Assembly (NCBI GenBank): GCA_013396655.1
Contig: WBMV01008221.1
Location: 982,775 to 1,046,774, forward strand
DNA: 64,000 nt
Source of the DNA: Campylorhamphus procurvoides
Lineage: Eukaryota > Chordata > Aves > Passeriformes > Dendrocolaptidae
Direction: 5' to 3'
Part shown: piece by piece, positions 53,001 through 64,000 of the stretch
Layout of the letters: the number at the start of each line of letters is the position of its first letter
Numbering within the stretch: the first letter of the stretch is position 1
Made by a program: the position numbers and the translations under genes
Notes under the pieces: generated by a model
What the model saw: only the letters and a program-made list of their open reading frames with translations
What the model was told of the DNA's origin: nothing
Databases searched by the model: none

Positions 53001-56000
53001 GTTATGTGCTCTATATGATGTGCACTAGATGCACATGGGATTAAACTGCTTTTTTACTATCTACTTCCATTATAGGGAGGTTGACATCCTGAATGTCTTC
53101 CTGCCCATCCCAACCTTTCCTGATTCAAATGCAGGAAATAACAGAACAGAGTATAAAGTATGGTAGAGATGCAAATGGTAGATGTAAGTCTTCTGAGCCT
53201 TATCTCTGAACTTTCTGCCACTGAACTTTCCTTTCACTTTGAAAGTGTCAGTTCGCAGCAAAAGTCATGGACAGAAGTGCAAAAAGCAACATTGGTCTTT
53301 GTGCCAGTGTAAGGAGAAGGTATAGCTGTGAGTCCTCCAGGTGCTCCATGTGCTGGGCAGGCAGATACTGCTCCATGGCACAGGACACAGAGGAATTCAA
53401 ACACAAAGTGGCTTCTGGGGTGGTATGACAGGGACATGTCTTGCATACCATGTCTCAGCTACACCTAGTAACTGACTGTGAATATTTTTTCATGGGATAA
53501 ATGCAAGGAAAAAGTTTATTTCAACATCTGAATCAGAAGGTGGCAATTAGCTGCATAGCCAAAGAGCCAGTTTGGCCAAAATATGAACAAATACATTTGC
53601 CATGCAGACTGAATTAAAAGTAAACCATTCATAAGATCAATATTTGAAGGTTTGCCCTTCTTCAGATGCCCACTTCTCAGGAGAGGAGGTTCTAAAAGCC
53701 ACCACTCCCCATCTAGCATGGAGATGGCCCAGAAAGTGCTGCAGGCTGCTTTCACATCACCACTGTACCTGGAAAGGAAGTTTCCACAGAGACAGACAAT
53801 ACCCACAAACAGTTTCGAGCCAGGACCACTTTAACAGTAGAAGGTTAAGAGAAAGTGAGAAAGACACCAGTGAGTCCTTTTTTGCAACAGATATCTTACT
53901 AGGTATCAGAAATGATCTACCCAGAAATGAGCCACGGCAGGCGGTGCCCTCAGCACACACATACAGATGTCACAGAGGCAAAATGCCAACTTCAGTGCTT
54001 ATTGCTAGAAAAGAGAAGACAGACTTAGGTAGACAGTAAATCTGCGTATTCGAAGCAGAAGCCTTTTAGGCAGAAAAGAAAACAAATTCTTTGCCATTTC
54101 CATGTATGTTCTGTACAACTGGTCCACCTGTCTGGGATGAGTCTATAAACACGATTAGAAAAGGATGGATTGCTTTTGTAAAAAGAAACCTGGTTTTGCT
54201 TGGTGAGGCAGCAGCACTGACTTCAGTCATGTTAGCAGCCAAATTTTGAAAGGAACATCTACATACATGTCCCATAAATTTTACCAGAGTATTTATTTGC
54301 TGTATGTATGTGAAAGTGAAGAAATTCACAAAGAGGTGCTTTCATGTTCAAAGGAGCTAAATTGCAGTCCTTGTGCAGACTAAATCATTAGTGAAGTCAG
54401 TTGGAATTTGTCGACACAAGGTTTGCCAAATTAGCCAAAAACAGGCAATCACATGGAAAAGGTAATCAACTCACAAAATAGGTAATCAGACTTACAAGTG
54501 TGTGTTTGCTCTTGCACAATTTTCGACACTATTAAAGACCCCTTTGAAAATGTGGCCAGAAGCCTTTAAAGCTGCACATAATCCCAGGTTTTCATACATT
54601 TCTGAAATTCAAAATATTTGTAGTTCTTCAGAACTGCCTGTAAAAGTTAATGAAACATGGTGCAACAAGAAGTGGTAGTGACCACAGCTATTTTTTGATG
54701 ACTTGTAAAACCACCCAGATTAGCCCATCTTGTGGCAGGAAACCTAATGTCAAGAAGGGAGTTAGAAGATATTCAGTGTATTAATCCTGTCACTGCTGTC
54801 ACCTTTATGTAAGAATGCCTGGACTCAACCACCTCATTCCCTGGGAAGCAGCATAGGAATTGCAAAGGTTCTGGCAAAACATGCATTTCCTTTCTTGCCT
54901 ATTCCTTAGAGAAAGCTTTAATAATACTGAAAAATAGTGGAGAATAGGGATATAATTACGGATATATTGAATCATATTGTTCCAACTACCTGAAGTAGCT
55001 TCAGTTAGTACTGTTCGATGTAAATGAGAACAGAATCTGGCCCTGTGCTCATAATTGGAAACTAGAACCCTGTTAGCAGATGCCACTACACTTTTTTGCT
55101 AGTGAAGTTCATGACTTGAAAGCTTCTAATATTACTAAATATTACAGTTGTATTTTAGGCCTCCGGAAAGAGTTACTAATGTCTTAGGTCAGGAACAACT
55201 TGCTGTCTCTATTGTTTCATCAAGGATTTAGGTTTTATAATGACTATATATGGTAATCTTAAACTGTTACTATGGATTGGCAGAGAATTTGTTTAAACAG
55301 AGAGCTATTTTAGAAGAGAATTGGAAAGGAGACCTACCAGTGAGAAAACAGCATTCACATTGTTTGTATTATTAGAAATAAGATTATACAAAGGTTCCAC
55401 TAGTAAATAGAAAGATACCACTTCTGATATCAGAACTCCCCCTTAGCCCTCTGACCCACACAGATAAACAACAGGCACAAACTGCCCTGCCTCTGCTAAC
55501 AATTAGTGCAATGGCAGAATTAAATTAAAATAGAGCGTAAATTAAACTGAAGGGAAATGCCCAGAGCCATTTATATGAGGGAAGACTTGCAACATGTACA
55601 AGTGGGTGAGTGTCAGGCACCCAATACCCTGGGCTGCAGGGAAGTACTTGGTGTTATTTCAAGAACAATGGTAAAACAATATTCTAATAATGTTAGTAAC
55701 TCATAGACTGGTGACTTGGGGGCTGCACACACACCTTAAGCCCATGAATGACACACTTCAAGACTGCAGGATGCAGTGTTGGTTATATCTTAATACTTTT
55801 CATTGCAGTACGTATTCTGAGACACAGGCAAAAGTCTGCATATACAGCACAAAGAGACATTAATAGACACTTAACCAAAATTAAGCTTTTGTTCCTCACC
55901 AAATATTTCTTATCCTCTTTTTTTTTTAATGTCAATGAAATTCCCTACAGAGTTTTTGTTTTGGAGTTCTGAGCAGTCTTATTTTTCAAATTGTTCTAAA

Positions 56001-56921
56001 ACTTTAAAACCTTTTAAGATAATCAAAGTTCAAACACAGTTTTTGACTACATCATTTTAGCTTCCACATTTCTTTGAAGAATCGCCTGAACAAAATACAT
56101 CGAAAATCAGATTTCAAACTTAAAACCCAGGGTTGGTTACCTGCCATTAACTGTCAGAGTTCAATTTTGACTGAAAATTAAGCATGTTAAAAATAATAAT
56201 TTTTTTGAGAGAATATGTTTGGTATAAGACCTTCCTAACTGTATTTACTGTATTTTTTTAAAGAAAGACATCTTAAGCACCTTGCAATATCTTTCATTTA
56301 ACAGTTGGCAGAAGGAAACTCCCAGATGAACATTGGCCTGTGTCTTTCTCTTTAACCAGCTGAGTGATCCAAGCTTTTAATAAAGCTGTTCCAATTATTG
56401 TAAAAGTCATCTAGTACCTTATAGCCACAAATATTGACAGTTTATTGCACAAAGCATTCATGACATTTGAAGGTCACATCATACATAATACATACACTTT
56501 TATAAAAGTGTCTGGAACAAAGAGATACATGATCAGCAATTACATCTTACCATTCGAGGGTATGATTTTATACTTATTTAAAATGAAATACTGCATGAAA
56601 TGCAAATTGTTAATAAAACACAAAATAGTTCATTTTCTGTATTTATTGTTTTATTAATCAGCAACACCAAGTTCAGTTGTAGAAAATCAATGGAATGCTG
56701 TTCATGCCCCAAGAAAATTACAGTTAAATAACATCCTCCGAACCACCACACATTTTCTGAGTTCAGCATGAGAATAAAGTAAGCTTCAAACTTTAATCTC
56801 ACTACTGTAGATTACTTCAGGACTAACTTCAACACTTAGATTTCAGTCAGGATATTATGAAAATATAAGTTTTGATAAAACTGAATTAAAATGAAACTGA
56901 AAGCAGTGCTGCAGACTCCTT

Positions 56922-56944
56922 TATATATATATATATATATATAT
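56922..56944. repeat. (TA)n microsatellite
   Basis: About 11.5 uninterrupted TA units, within the intron upstream of the finger exon. Confidence 0.95.
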
Positions 56945-57599
56945 GGACAGGCAGACATGTCAAACTTCTGCACCCTCTTCCAGTGCTTGTGACTTTTAAG
57001 GTCATTCTAAAATCATGCACACATCCACAAACTATATAACTAAAAGGTATAAGTTGCAATGTATGCAGTCAAACCTGTGCATGGTCCTTCAGTGAACATC
57101 AATCAGAAAGTCACAGAGCGTAGCCACGAGAGTGCTTAAATTTGGTTAAATACACTTCACTTCAATGGTATCCTCACTAGATCCTGGAGCCTCCAGCTGC
57201 CTAATGAGAGCTGAGCTTGCGGCAAATAACCTAAACTGTTTCCTCTAACACCATTTCTGCCAGTTTGTTTCAAAATTGCAGGTTGCAAAATCTTCCTTCC
57301 TAAGCTCTTCACATGTAGGACTCTTCCACTGCCCAACTCCGTCACTGGCTTTTCAGATCTGCCACCCCAAAATCATAGCTTTGAAATCCCACTTTCTTCA
57401 TTTCACTGTATAGATCAAAGCACGTTAGATCCCAAATCACTGAGTTTCCCAGGTGAGCTTCATGAAATTGCACTAGATTTGTATAATTTTTCCACAGGAA
57501 AAGTGGATACTTTAGAAGTGGATGTATTTTGCCAATTATTAGAATGTCCTTTATCTAGCTTGTGCTAGTTCTTGCTTTCTTCAGAAGAGCACATCCAAA

Positions 57600-58470
57600 C
57601 TGCCAGAACATCCTATTGTACCTTTCTGTCCGCAATAGCTGATACAAGGAAAGCTGATACCTTTTGGATCAGAAAGCTTGGGCTTAAATATATACTCATG
57701 GCTCTTTCCTTGGTATTTTGCCAATGTTCTTTGCCATCTATCAAAATTTACTTTGGTGTCTGTTTATAATTCTGATAGCAATGTTAGCTCTCAAACCTTC
57801 CATGTGACACACTTTCTGTGGTTTTCTACTCCCTTTCTTAAAAAAGCTTAGAATATTCTGTAGTTTTACCAAATGGTTTTGCCAACAGCAGTCTGTGATT
57901 CTCATGTAAGTCTGTCTTCACAATTTCCTTGCCCAAACCCTTGATTCACCTGTGTTAGCTTTGATCTTGTCATATAAATTTGAAATGGGCACTTGATTAT
58001 TGACCAGAGAGGACAAAGTCTTTCCAAACTTCATACAGATTGTTTACTGCTTTTGGAGAAAATTCCAGTGGGGAATCTAAGCAGAGAGGCTATCCAACTG
58101 GACCATCTTTTGGATTTGTATGTGTTATTTGTAGGCAGGTGTTCAGGTACCAGATGGCCTTAAAACCCATACTACTCAGGTTATAGCAGCTTCTACAGGC
58201 TGTCTGCATCATATTCCCATCTCTGAGATTTGCACAGTGGCTACATGGAGCTTGATAAACACTTTTACCTAGCATTGCTCTCCTGATGCCAAGGCTAGAT
58301 CAGATATCCAATTTGGGAGAGTTGCCTTACAGTCCCTCTTTAATTAAGTACTCCTGATCTCCTACTCCTGGGATGGATTGCTACTGCTGATTAAGCTCCA
58401 GAAGTAAGGATCTGTGGAGGCAATTTCATGAGGGAGAAAATGAAGTTGCTAGCTAATCAACTAAAATAAC
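57600..58470 (+). mobile_element. Relic of a DIRS-type tyrosine-recombinase retrotransposon
   Basis: Plus-strand translation shows, in the family's usual order but in shifting frames, pieces of a DIRS-like tyrosine recombinase. SLPSIKIYFGV (57,731-57,763) resembles the N-terminal core-binding helix. INLKWALDY, a stop, then PERTKSF and TSYRLF (57,977-58,042) resembles the alanine-leucine helix followed by the ERTKxFR-x-x-x-RLF motif. A segment from HTTQVIAAS through ISEICTVATW to NTFT-stop-HC (58,168-58,278) resembles the catalytic HTTRA box and the C-terminal box that normally ends in His-Tyr. The HxxR arginine is Gln here (a CGG-to-CAG change fits CpG decay) and the His-Tyr reads His-Cys, so it is dead. 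The segment carrying the first catalytic Arg appears deleted, since too few bases separate the flanking motifs. The bases to about 58,470 resemble the non-coding tail of such elements. No reverse transcriptase part was recognised upstream. Boundaries are approximate. Confidence 0.68.
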
Positions 58471-60070
58471 CATTAACTGGACTTCTGTGAATGAAAATAT
58501 TGCCTTCTTCTTGCTTCCATACTTACCCTGTTTCTACCACATGTTAGAGTCTCCACATACCTATAAACCAACAGGTAAGATGTGCTTCATTATGACCTCT
58601 ATCTTGTTCCTAACACACACGTGGGACAAACAACCATTTGGTACAGTGTAGAGGCTACACTATGAAGAAAATCCAAGATGGTCTCAGTAAACTGTAGGAA
58701 ATATGATGAATCTGGATGGAGGAAGGTGCTACTGAACTTATTTTCTCTAGGTTCATGTGCCCAATAATGCAGTCTGTGAGATTCTAAAAGGCACAATTAA
58801 CACCCACCTCCATATAGTTTTCAAAATCCATTAATATCTTTTAAAATCTTTTGAGTACTTATATGGAAATATTTAGTAATTACACTAGACAAGTTCCACC
58901 CTGAGTGGCTGGGCTTAAACAAATCCAAAAAACAAACAAATAATTTTTTTCAAATCAGAACCACAGACTTGCCTGCATTCTAAGTAGCTTTCAGGCCATC
59001 AGGTATCACTGGATAAATTCTTGCACATCATTGTTTAAGAAAACCCCTTTTCATTATTATTATGTTAGCACAGGGTGGCAAAAGCAGCACAAAAGTGCCA
59101 ATAGCAGGTCATCAGATTTTATAAAAACTCATTCTAATAAAGAAAAATGTAAATTATTAAAAATGTCACAGGAACATCTCTCTGTAGATACCGGTAAGAA
59201 AGAAACCAACAAAAGAATCAGTCACCTAAAAGCAACTGTACAGGTAGTTAAATTACTAATTTTCCCCTCAACCAAATGAGAAAGAATTAAAGACTGTCAT
59301 TCCGTTTACAGATTACTGATTACAGAGGTGCTGACAGAGTCTCTAAAGAGAGAATAATGTCATGGTGTGTGTTACAACTTTTGGACTATGATATGATAGA
59401 CTTTTCCAGTATCTGTATTTTCTTTCTTTTAATTTTCCAGTTCTGCCTTTAAATTAAATTAGTACTATGAGCTAATATAAATACTTCTGTAAATAATTTT
59501 TCTCCCACTAACTTCTTTGGGACATTTTTTCCATTTCACAAAAAATGAGCTGTATACATACAAGCAACTATGAACTGCCAAATCTATTTTACTGGCACCT
59601 TTTTCCCATTTAAAAAGTATGGTAATTACATGATTTTTGTTATAACAGAAAAATATTTATTAAATTTATTACTTTGAATCTTGAGAAGGGATCCTTTAAC
59701 TGCTTGGTATCGGGTTTTTCCCCCATTGGTTTAACAGTGTATTGCGAACATCCTGAGAACACAATATTATCTGAAGGGACTCGGTATTTGTTTTATACTA
59801 ATGATGTATCTAAAAAAGTACATTCCTAGGTCAACTTGTATCCATGTTTTGTAAAATAGCCTTAAAGTACACTGATACTATAACATGCTATTTGTGGGCT
59901 ATAAAAATAGGAAATGCTGCTTATGGAGCTGATATACCAATAATCCCATTTTCCTTTTTATAAATTTGTTCATCTGAACTATCCTGGTTTCAAAAAAAAA
60001 AAAAAAACTATTTTGAATGTTCTCCTCTGATTTAGCTGAGCTTGTGGCAATAACTGGTTTAGGCATAGGC

Positions 60071-60213
60071 TTCAGTATGCTGGAATGATCCTGAAACTAA
60101 TTTTGCATGTGTTGGAGTTGGACTGTGGCCATGCACGTCAGTATGCTGGAACAGAGTTATCTAAATCCTGAGCCTTATTTTACATGTGCTGGTGTTGGAC
60201 TGTGGCCCTGCAA
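60071..60213 (+). repeat. Local tandem duplication, two diverged copies
   Basis: Copy one (60,071-60,136) and copy two (60,137-60,213) both begin TCAGTATGCTGGAA within two bases and both end with GTTGGACTGTGGCC followed by TGCA. The interior is shared, with a short insertion in copy two. Confidence 0.85.
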
Positions 60214-61157
60214 TCTTTTAGGTCTCCATCTGTAGCTATCAAAGCCAGGGTGTGCCCAGCCACTCGCTACTGCTCACTGCTTTCCTTCCACAGAAAAGCT
60301 CCAGGCTCACCACCACCCTCCCACACACTGGTGTGGCTGGGAGCTCTTCAGAGTCCTGGCAGGTCTCATCAACCTTTCTCTAAAACCTCTTTTCTGCTGT
60401 GGCTGGCCTGTTGCAGCGCATCACTATGATCCTAGAGGGTTAAGTCCCACATCAGTGATGAGAAATATCAACCTCTTGGACAGATGTTCTCTCAGACTCA
60501 ATGAGTTAATTCCTTTTTCAATACCAGCTACAACAGCCCACTAACTTTCAAGCAAACTGTGGAGACCACAGCTCCCTGACTGATGGAAACCTCCACCCCA
60601 AGTTGCCCAGCATGACAGTGTTTTCCCTGCAACCATCAGCCAAAGGACTTTGAAGTCCAGAGCGACCAGTCCAAAGCTATGGATTGTTTACTTATGGGGA
60701 AGGGGACAAGAAAAGATCAGGCACTCAGAAGCCAACAGTACAAGTTTCTCCAACAAGAAACACTGGCTGTGCACCAGTCTGGAACACCAACACAGAGGCT
60801 GTAACAAGGACTGAGCAAAGCAAATGTCACTGTACAAGGTGCTTGTCACCCCAAGATGAACTGGTAATCTCCAGGGCATACAGGCTGATGGTAAAATGGT
60901 ACAAAGTTTTTGCAAGCCTTCTTCCACTTATTTGCAGTTCCTTCACACTAATTCACCAGTAAATACGTATTTCAACCCATCAGGAGTTGAAAAAAATAGG
61001 AGATAATTTTTCTACAGAATCTAGGGGATAAATCCACAAAAGTAGGAGACAATCCAGACTTGCTTGATTTGCAAGAACATTTCTCTACCAGAAATTAATA
61101 ACATTTTGTCTCTATGGAGCCTAGCAAACTGAGGAAAAACTTCATACTAAGGTCAAA

Positions 61158-61208
61158 ATTAGACATTCGAATGAAGATCAGACATTCAAATGAAATCAGA
61201 CATTCTTC
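61158..61208 (+). repeat. Short tandem array, about 18-19 bp unit, nearly three copies
   Basis: The units are ATTAGACATTCGAATGAAG, ATCAGACATTCAAATGAA and ATCAGACATTC. Confidence 0.8.
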
Positions 61209-64000
61209 TCTGGCTGGACAGACACAAGTTAGCTTACTGTCTGCCTCAGAGACAGAGAAAGACTTATTTTAGAAGAAGGAGGATTGTTCCATCTCTTAAC
61301 TTATTAGCAATGCACTTTCTTCAAACTCCAAGAGCAAAAGAAATTCAAAACCCAGGTAGTCTGCATGCACGGAAGCACCTTTTGTTTAATAAATAATTCA
61401 ACCATGTATTCCTTTTTAATTTAAAAACGGTCTGACTGAACAGTCAACAGAGTGAACTAAAGTTGGCAAAATACAGTGTTGAAAAATTAAAAAGTGTATT
61501 CAAGGCCATATTCATTTGCTTCACTTCTCGTATACTGGAGAGACAGGCTGTGCTGAAGTTCTAGCTTTTTTCTTTCTCTTTTAAATTATACACATACAGT
61601 CACATGATGCTCACTTGCCTTTGAAAGCTGCCTTGCCCTGGAATTAGTCTTTCTCTCTTTCTGTTACCAGGACAGCTACTGCTGCTGCTTCTCTACCTCA
61701 TGAACATCATCAGAAATTCAGCCAAAATGTTCTCACAAGCTCCTCTGCCATGCCTGTGAGGGCCGGGCTTAAACTATTGACCATCTTGGGAAACAGAAAT
61801 GCTCTAAAAGATTCTGGAAATATTCAGATCATCATCTGGATGATGGTCTCATGTATCAGTAAGTGGATAGTAAGGTACAGGAAACACATCTGTATGCAAA
61901 AACCTGCAGACAGTGATGCAATGGAATGCATCTCAGGACTGAATTTGTAACATGCTGTAACAAATGCATACAAATACTTGGGACCAGTTGAATGCATTTG
62001 GTACTGACTTTTCCTCTTGAAGACAATCATATAGCACTATCTTAAATATGAATTCACAGGATCAGTTTCTGTAAACAAAACTCTTAGCAGTAAGCAGCTA
62101 AGGATAACACAACAAAACACTAATAGAGTCAACTCTTACTCGTAGCCTTCTGTACCACAGTGGTTCAAATAATTTCTTGAATCTTAGAGCAGACAGCAGG
62201 AAAAAAGTAATGCAGTGAAACCTCTTTATTTCATATTTCTGGAGACATACCTGTTCCCCTACATATCCCAAAGCAGCAGCAAGTACTTAATGCATTCCTA
62301 ACAAAGCACAACCTTTAGACTTCTGCTCTTGTCAGTTTTTGGTTCCCATCACTGTGAATGGCGTTACCATGTTTTGCATTCTTTCTGATTAGCATCTTCG
62401 GAAGGAATGACCACTCTGTAACCATCAGGCAACATCCACCAACATGAAATTGCCAGCTTGATAATGCTCACATGACATTAAATGCTGACAGAAGGAAACC
62501 TTACCTCAGAAAGGTCAGATATGCAGGAAAGAAGATCTGTACTGAGAAGAAGAATAGGGGAAATCTAACCTTCACAAAGTAACACTGCCTTTATAGAAAA
62601 TTACTTGACAATAACATATCTTTCAAAGTGGGCATACTTATTTAAACACATCTTAGAGCCACTGGATGACAGACATGAGCCACATTTAGAAGAGACAGAA
62701 GTTTTCACACAAACATCTTGAATAATTACACATAATATGGAAGAAGATGTTTTCTTCAAATTTTCACTATTCTGAGCAGTAGTAAAATTACATGTAGTAC
62801 ATGGGATCAAAACATGAACCTGACCAGATAAACCCCTTGTACAGATAGGACACTTTCAACATCTCCCTCTGCTGTGACAAAAGAGCCTATGAATTATGTG
62901 TCCAAAATGCATCCATAAATATGACAAAACATGAACAAATGTGTCAGGATAACTACAGAGATTGTTTAGAACCAACCTCCTCCCCTGCGAGTCAGAGAGT
63001 CTTCAGATTCTAATTTTGGCCGATTACTAGCTCACATTGAGATGCTCTGCAATAAGTACCATCTCAGAGAACAGACTAATTTAAACTCTCAGAATGCAGG
63101 CTCCTGCATTTGTGGAGACACATGTTTCCATGCCTTTTCAGGATGGTACTAGTGGGAGCCACTCCAACAGCCTGGCAAGCCCACGCAGAATTTGGTACAT
63201 AACAGACTGGCTTGCAACAGATTCCATTTGAAAGCTGTCTACAGTGTGACTGGCCAACCTAACAAAGTCATGCTTGGGGTTAAGAAAAGGTGAACGGCAG
63301 CATAAACTGGTCAAATAAAGCTTCAATAATATCAACAATTTTACCAGTACCAATTCTTTTCTGGCTACAAATTCTGTGATATCTCCCTACAAATACATGC
63401 CCAGTCATGATGGTCACCAGTATTTTTTTCAAAAAAGGGATCCTGTTGACTAGTGGGCAGTGGAGCTTGCTGATACATACTGAAATATTATAATAAAGGG
63501 TGGACAAACAAAACCTGTCACTGCTTAACTGTCAGTAACTCCCTGCTGCTGCCATTCTTTGGTCATAAAACTGCAGGAGATTAGCATTGTGTATTTAAAA
63601 TAAACAATGATGGGAAGATACAACTTCAGAAAGGCAGCTCAGATAGCAGACAGGGCACTGATGAGGGTTTGAGATCAGTGGAATTGCATTTCAGAAAAGA
63701 ATTGCTGGAGAGTATATCACCAGCAGCACTGCTCCAGTGAGTGCTGTTCACCAAACAGCAACACACTTCCTCTTTGTGATCCAGGGTTCTTTTTCAATTA
63801 ATATTTGTTTTAGTTATGTTGAATCACTGTTCATCTGCTAAGATATTATTTGATTTTTTTTTCTTAAATTCCTTTCTTCTTGGATACATTTTCACACAGG
63901 TTTTTTGAAGTAGGAGAGTAAACACACAGTCCCTATGATGGCAATTTCCATTCATAGTTTGACAACCAAATGTTGCGATGTTACTTGAAACTCCTGCCTC

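Larger units (their letters stand above)
50022..64000 (-). other. Part of the next upstream ZNF536 intron
   Basis: Everything above the acceptor at 50,022-50,023 lacks a long minus-strand frame of the kind expected for the multi-finger upstream exon, so that exon lies beyond the window. The stretch is AT-rich. I recognise only the DIRS-like relic (57,600-58,470), a (TA)n tract, an A16 tract at 59,992-60,007, and the small tandem repeats at 60,071 and 61,158. From 50,022 to 56,900 I see nothing identifiable. Confidence 0.75.

Overview
The window is vertebrate nuclear DNA and most likely from a bird. Three things point that way. Two widely spaced, spliced exons encode a zinc-finger protein. Recognisable repeats are sparse and mostly old. 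There is one fairly well-kept avian-style CR1 LINE 3' end at about 10.47-10.60 kb. The species cannot be named from the sequence alone. Two assembly imperfections are present: a single N at 25,359 and 26 Ns at 36,475-36,500.

The only gene I can support is ZNF536, on the minus strand. Two coding exons are present. The upstream one (50,021 down to 49,869; 153 nt) encodes a C2H2 finger. The downstream one (38,642 down to 37,062; 1,581 nt) encodes a second finger, a PLDLS CtBP-binding motif, a third atypical finger, a serine- and acid-rich stretch and the conserved C-terminus. Both junctions have consensus splice signals, and the intron between them (38,643-49,868; 11.2 kb) is phase 1 and falls inside the TGEKP linker joining two fingers. 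The large upstream exon with the earlier fingers lies beyond 64,000. A terminal exon supplying the last codons and the 3' UTR, if used, lies below 37,062 or outside the window; I could not locate it.

Region by region: 1-37,061 is the 3' side of the gene (last intron and/or 3' flank), AT-rich, with a CpG-rich minisatellite at about 0.76-1.15 kb, a small palindrome cluster at 8.05-8.12 kb, the CR1 3' end at 10.5 kb, GC-rich patches at 15.2-15.6, 19.3-20.3 and 21.6-22.4 kb, a MIR-like SINE at 27.74-27.96 kb and scraps of ancient amniote repeats. 37,062-38,642 is the large ZNF536 exon. 38,643-49,868 is an intron holding a long, decayed CR1/L3-type LINE (about 42.87-44.47 kb) in the same orientation as the gene. 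49,869-50,021 is the small finger exon. 50,022-64,000 is part of the next upstream intron. It contains a (TA)n microsatellite, a local tandem duplication at 60.07-60.21 kb and, most notably, the decayed remains of a DIRS-type tyrosine-recombinase retrotransposon at about 57.6-58.5 kb.

I found no intact novel gene system. The most unusual item is the DIRS-like recombinase relic, because that class is generally regarded as scarce or lost in birds. It is identified by eye from motif order in three reading frames and needs a profile search.
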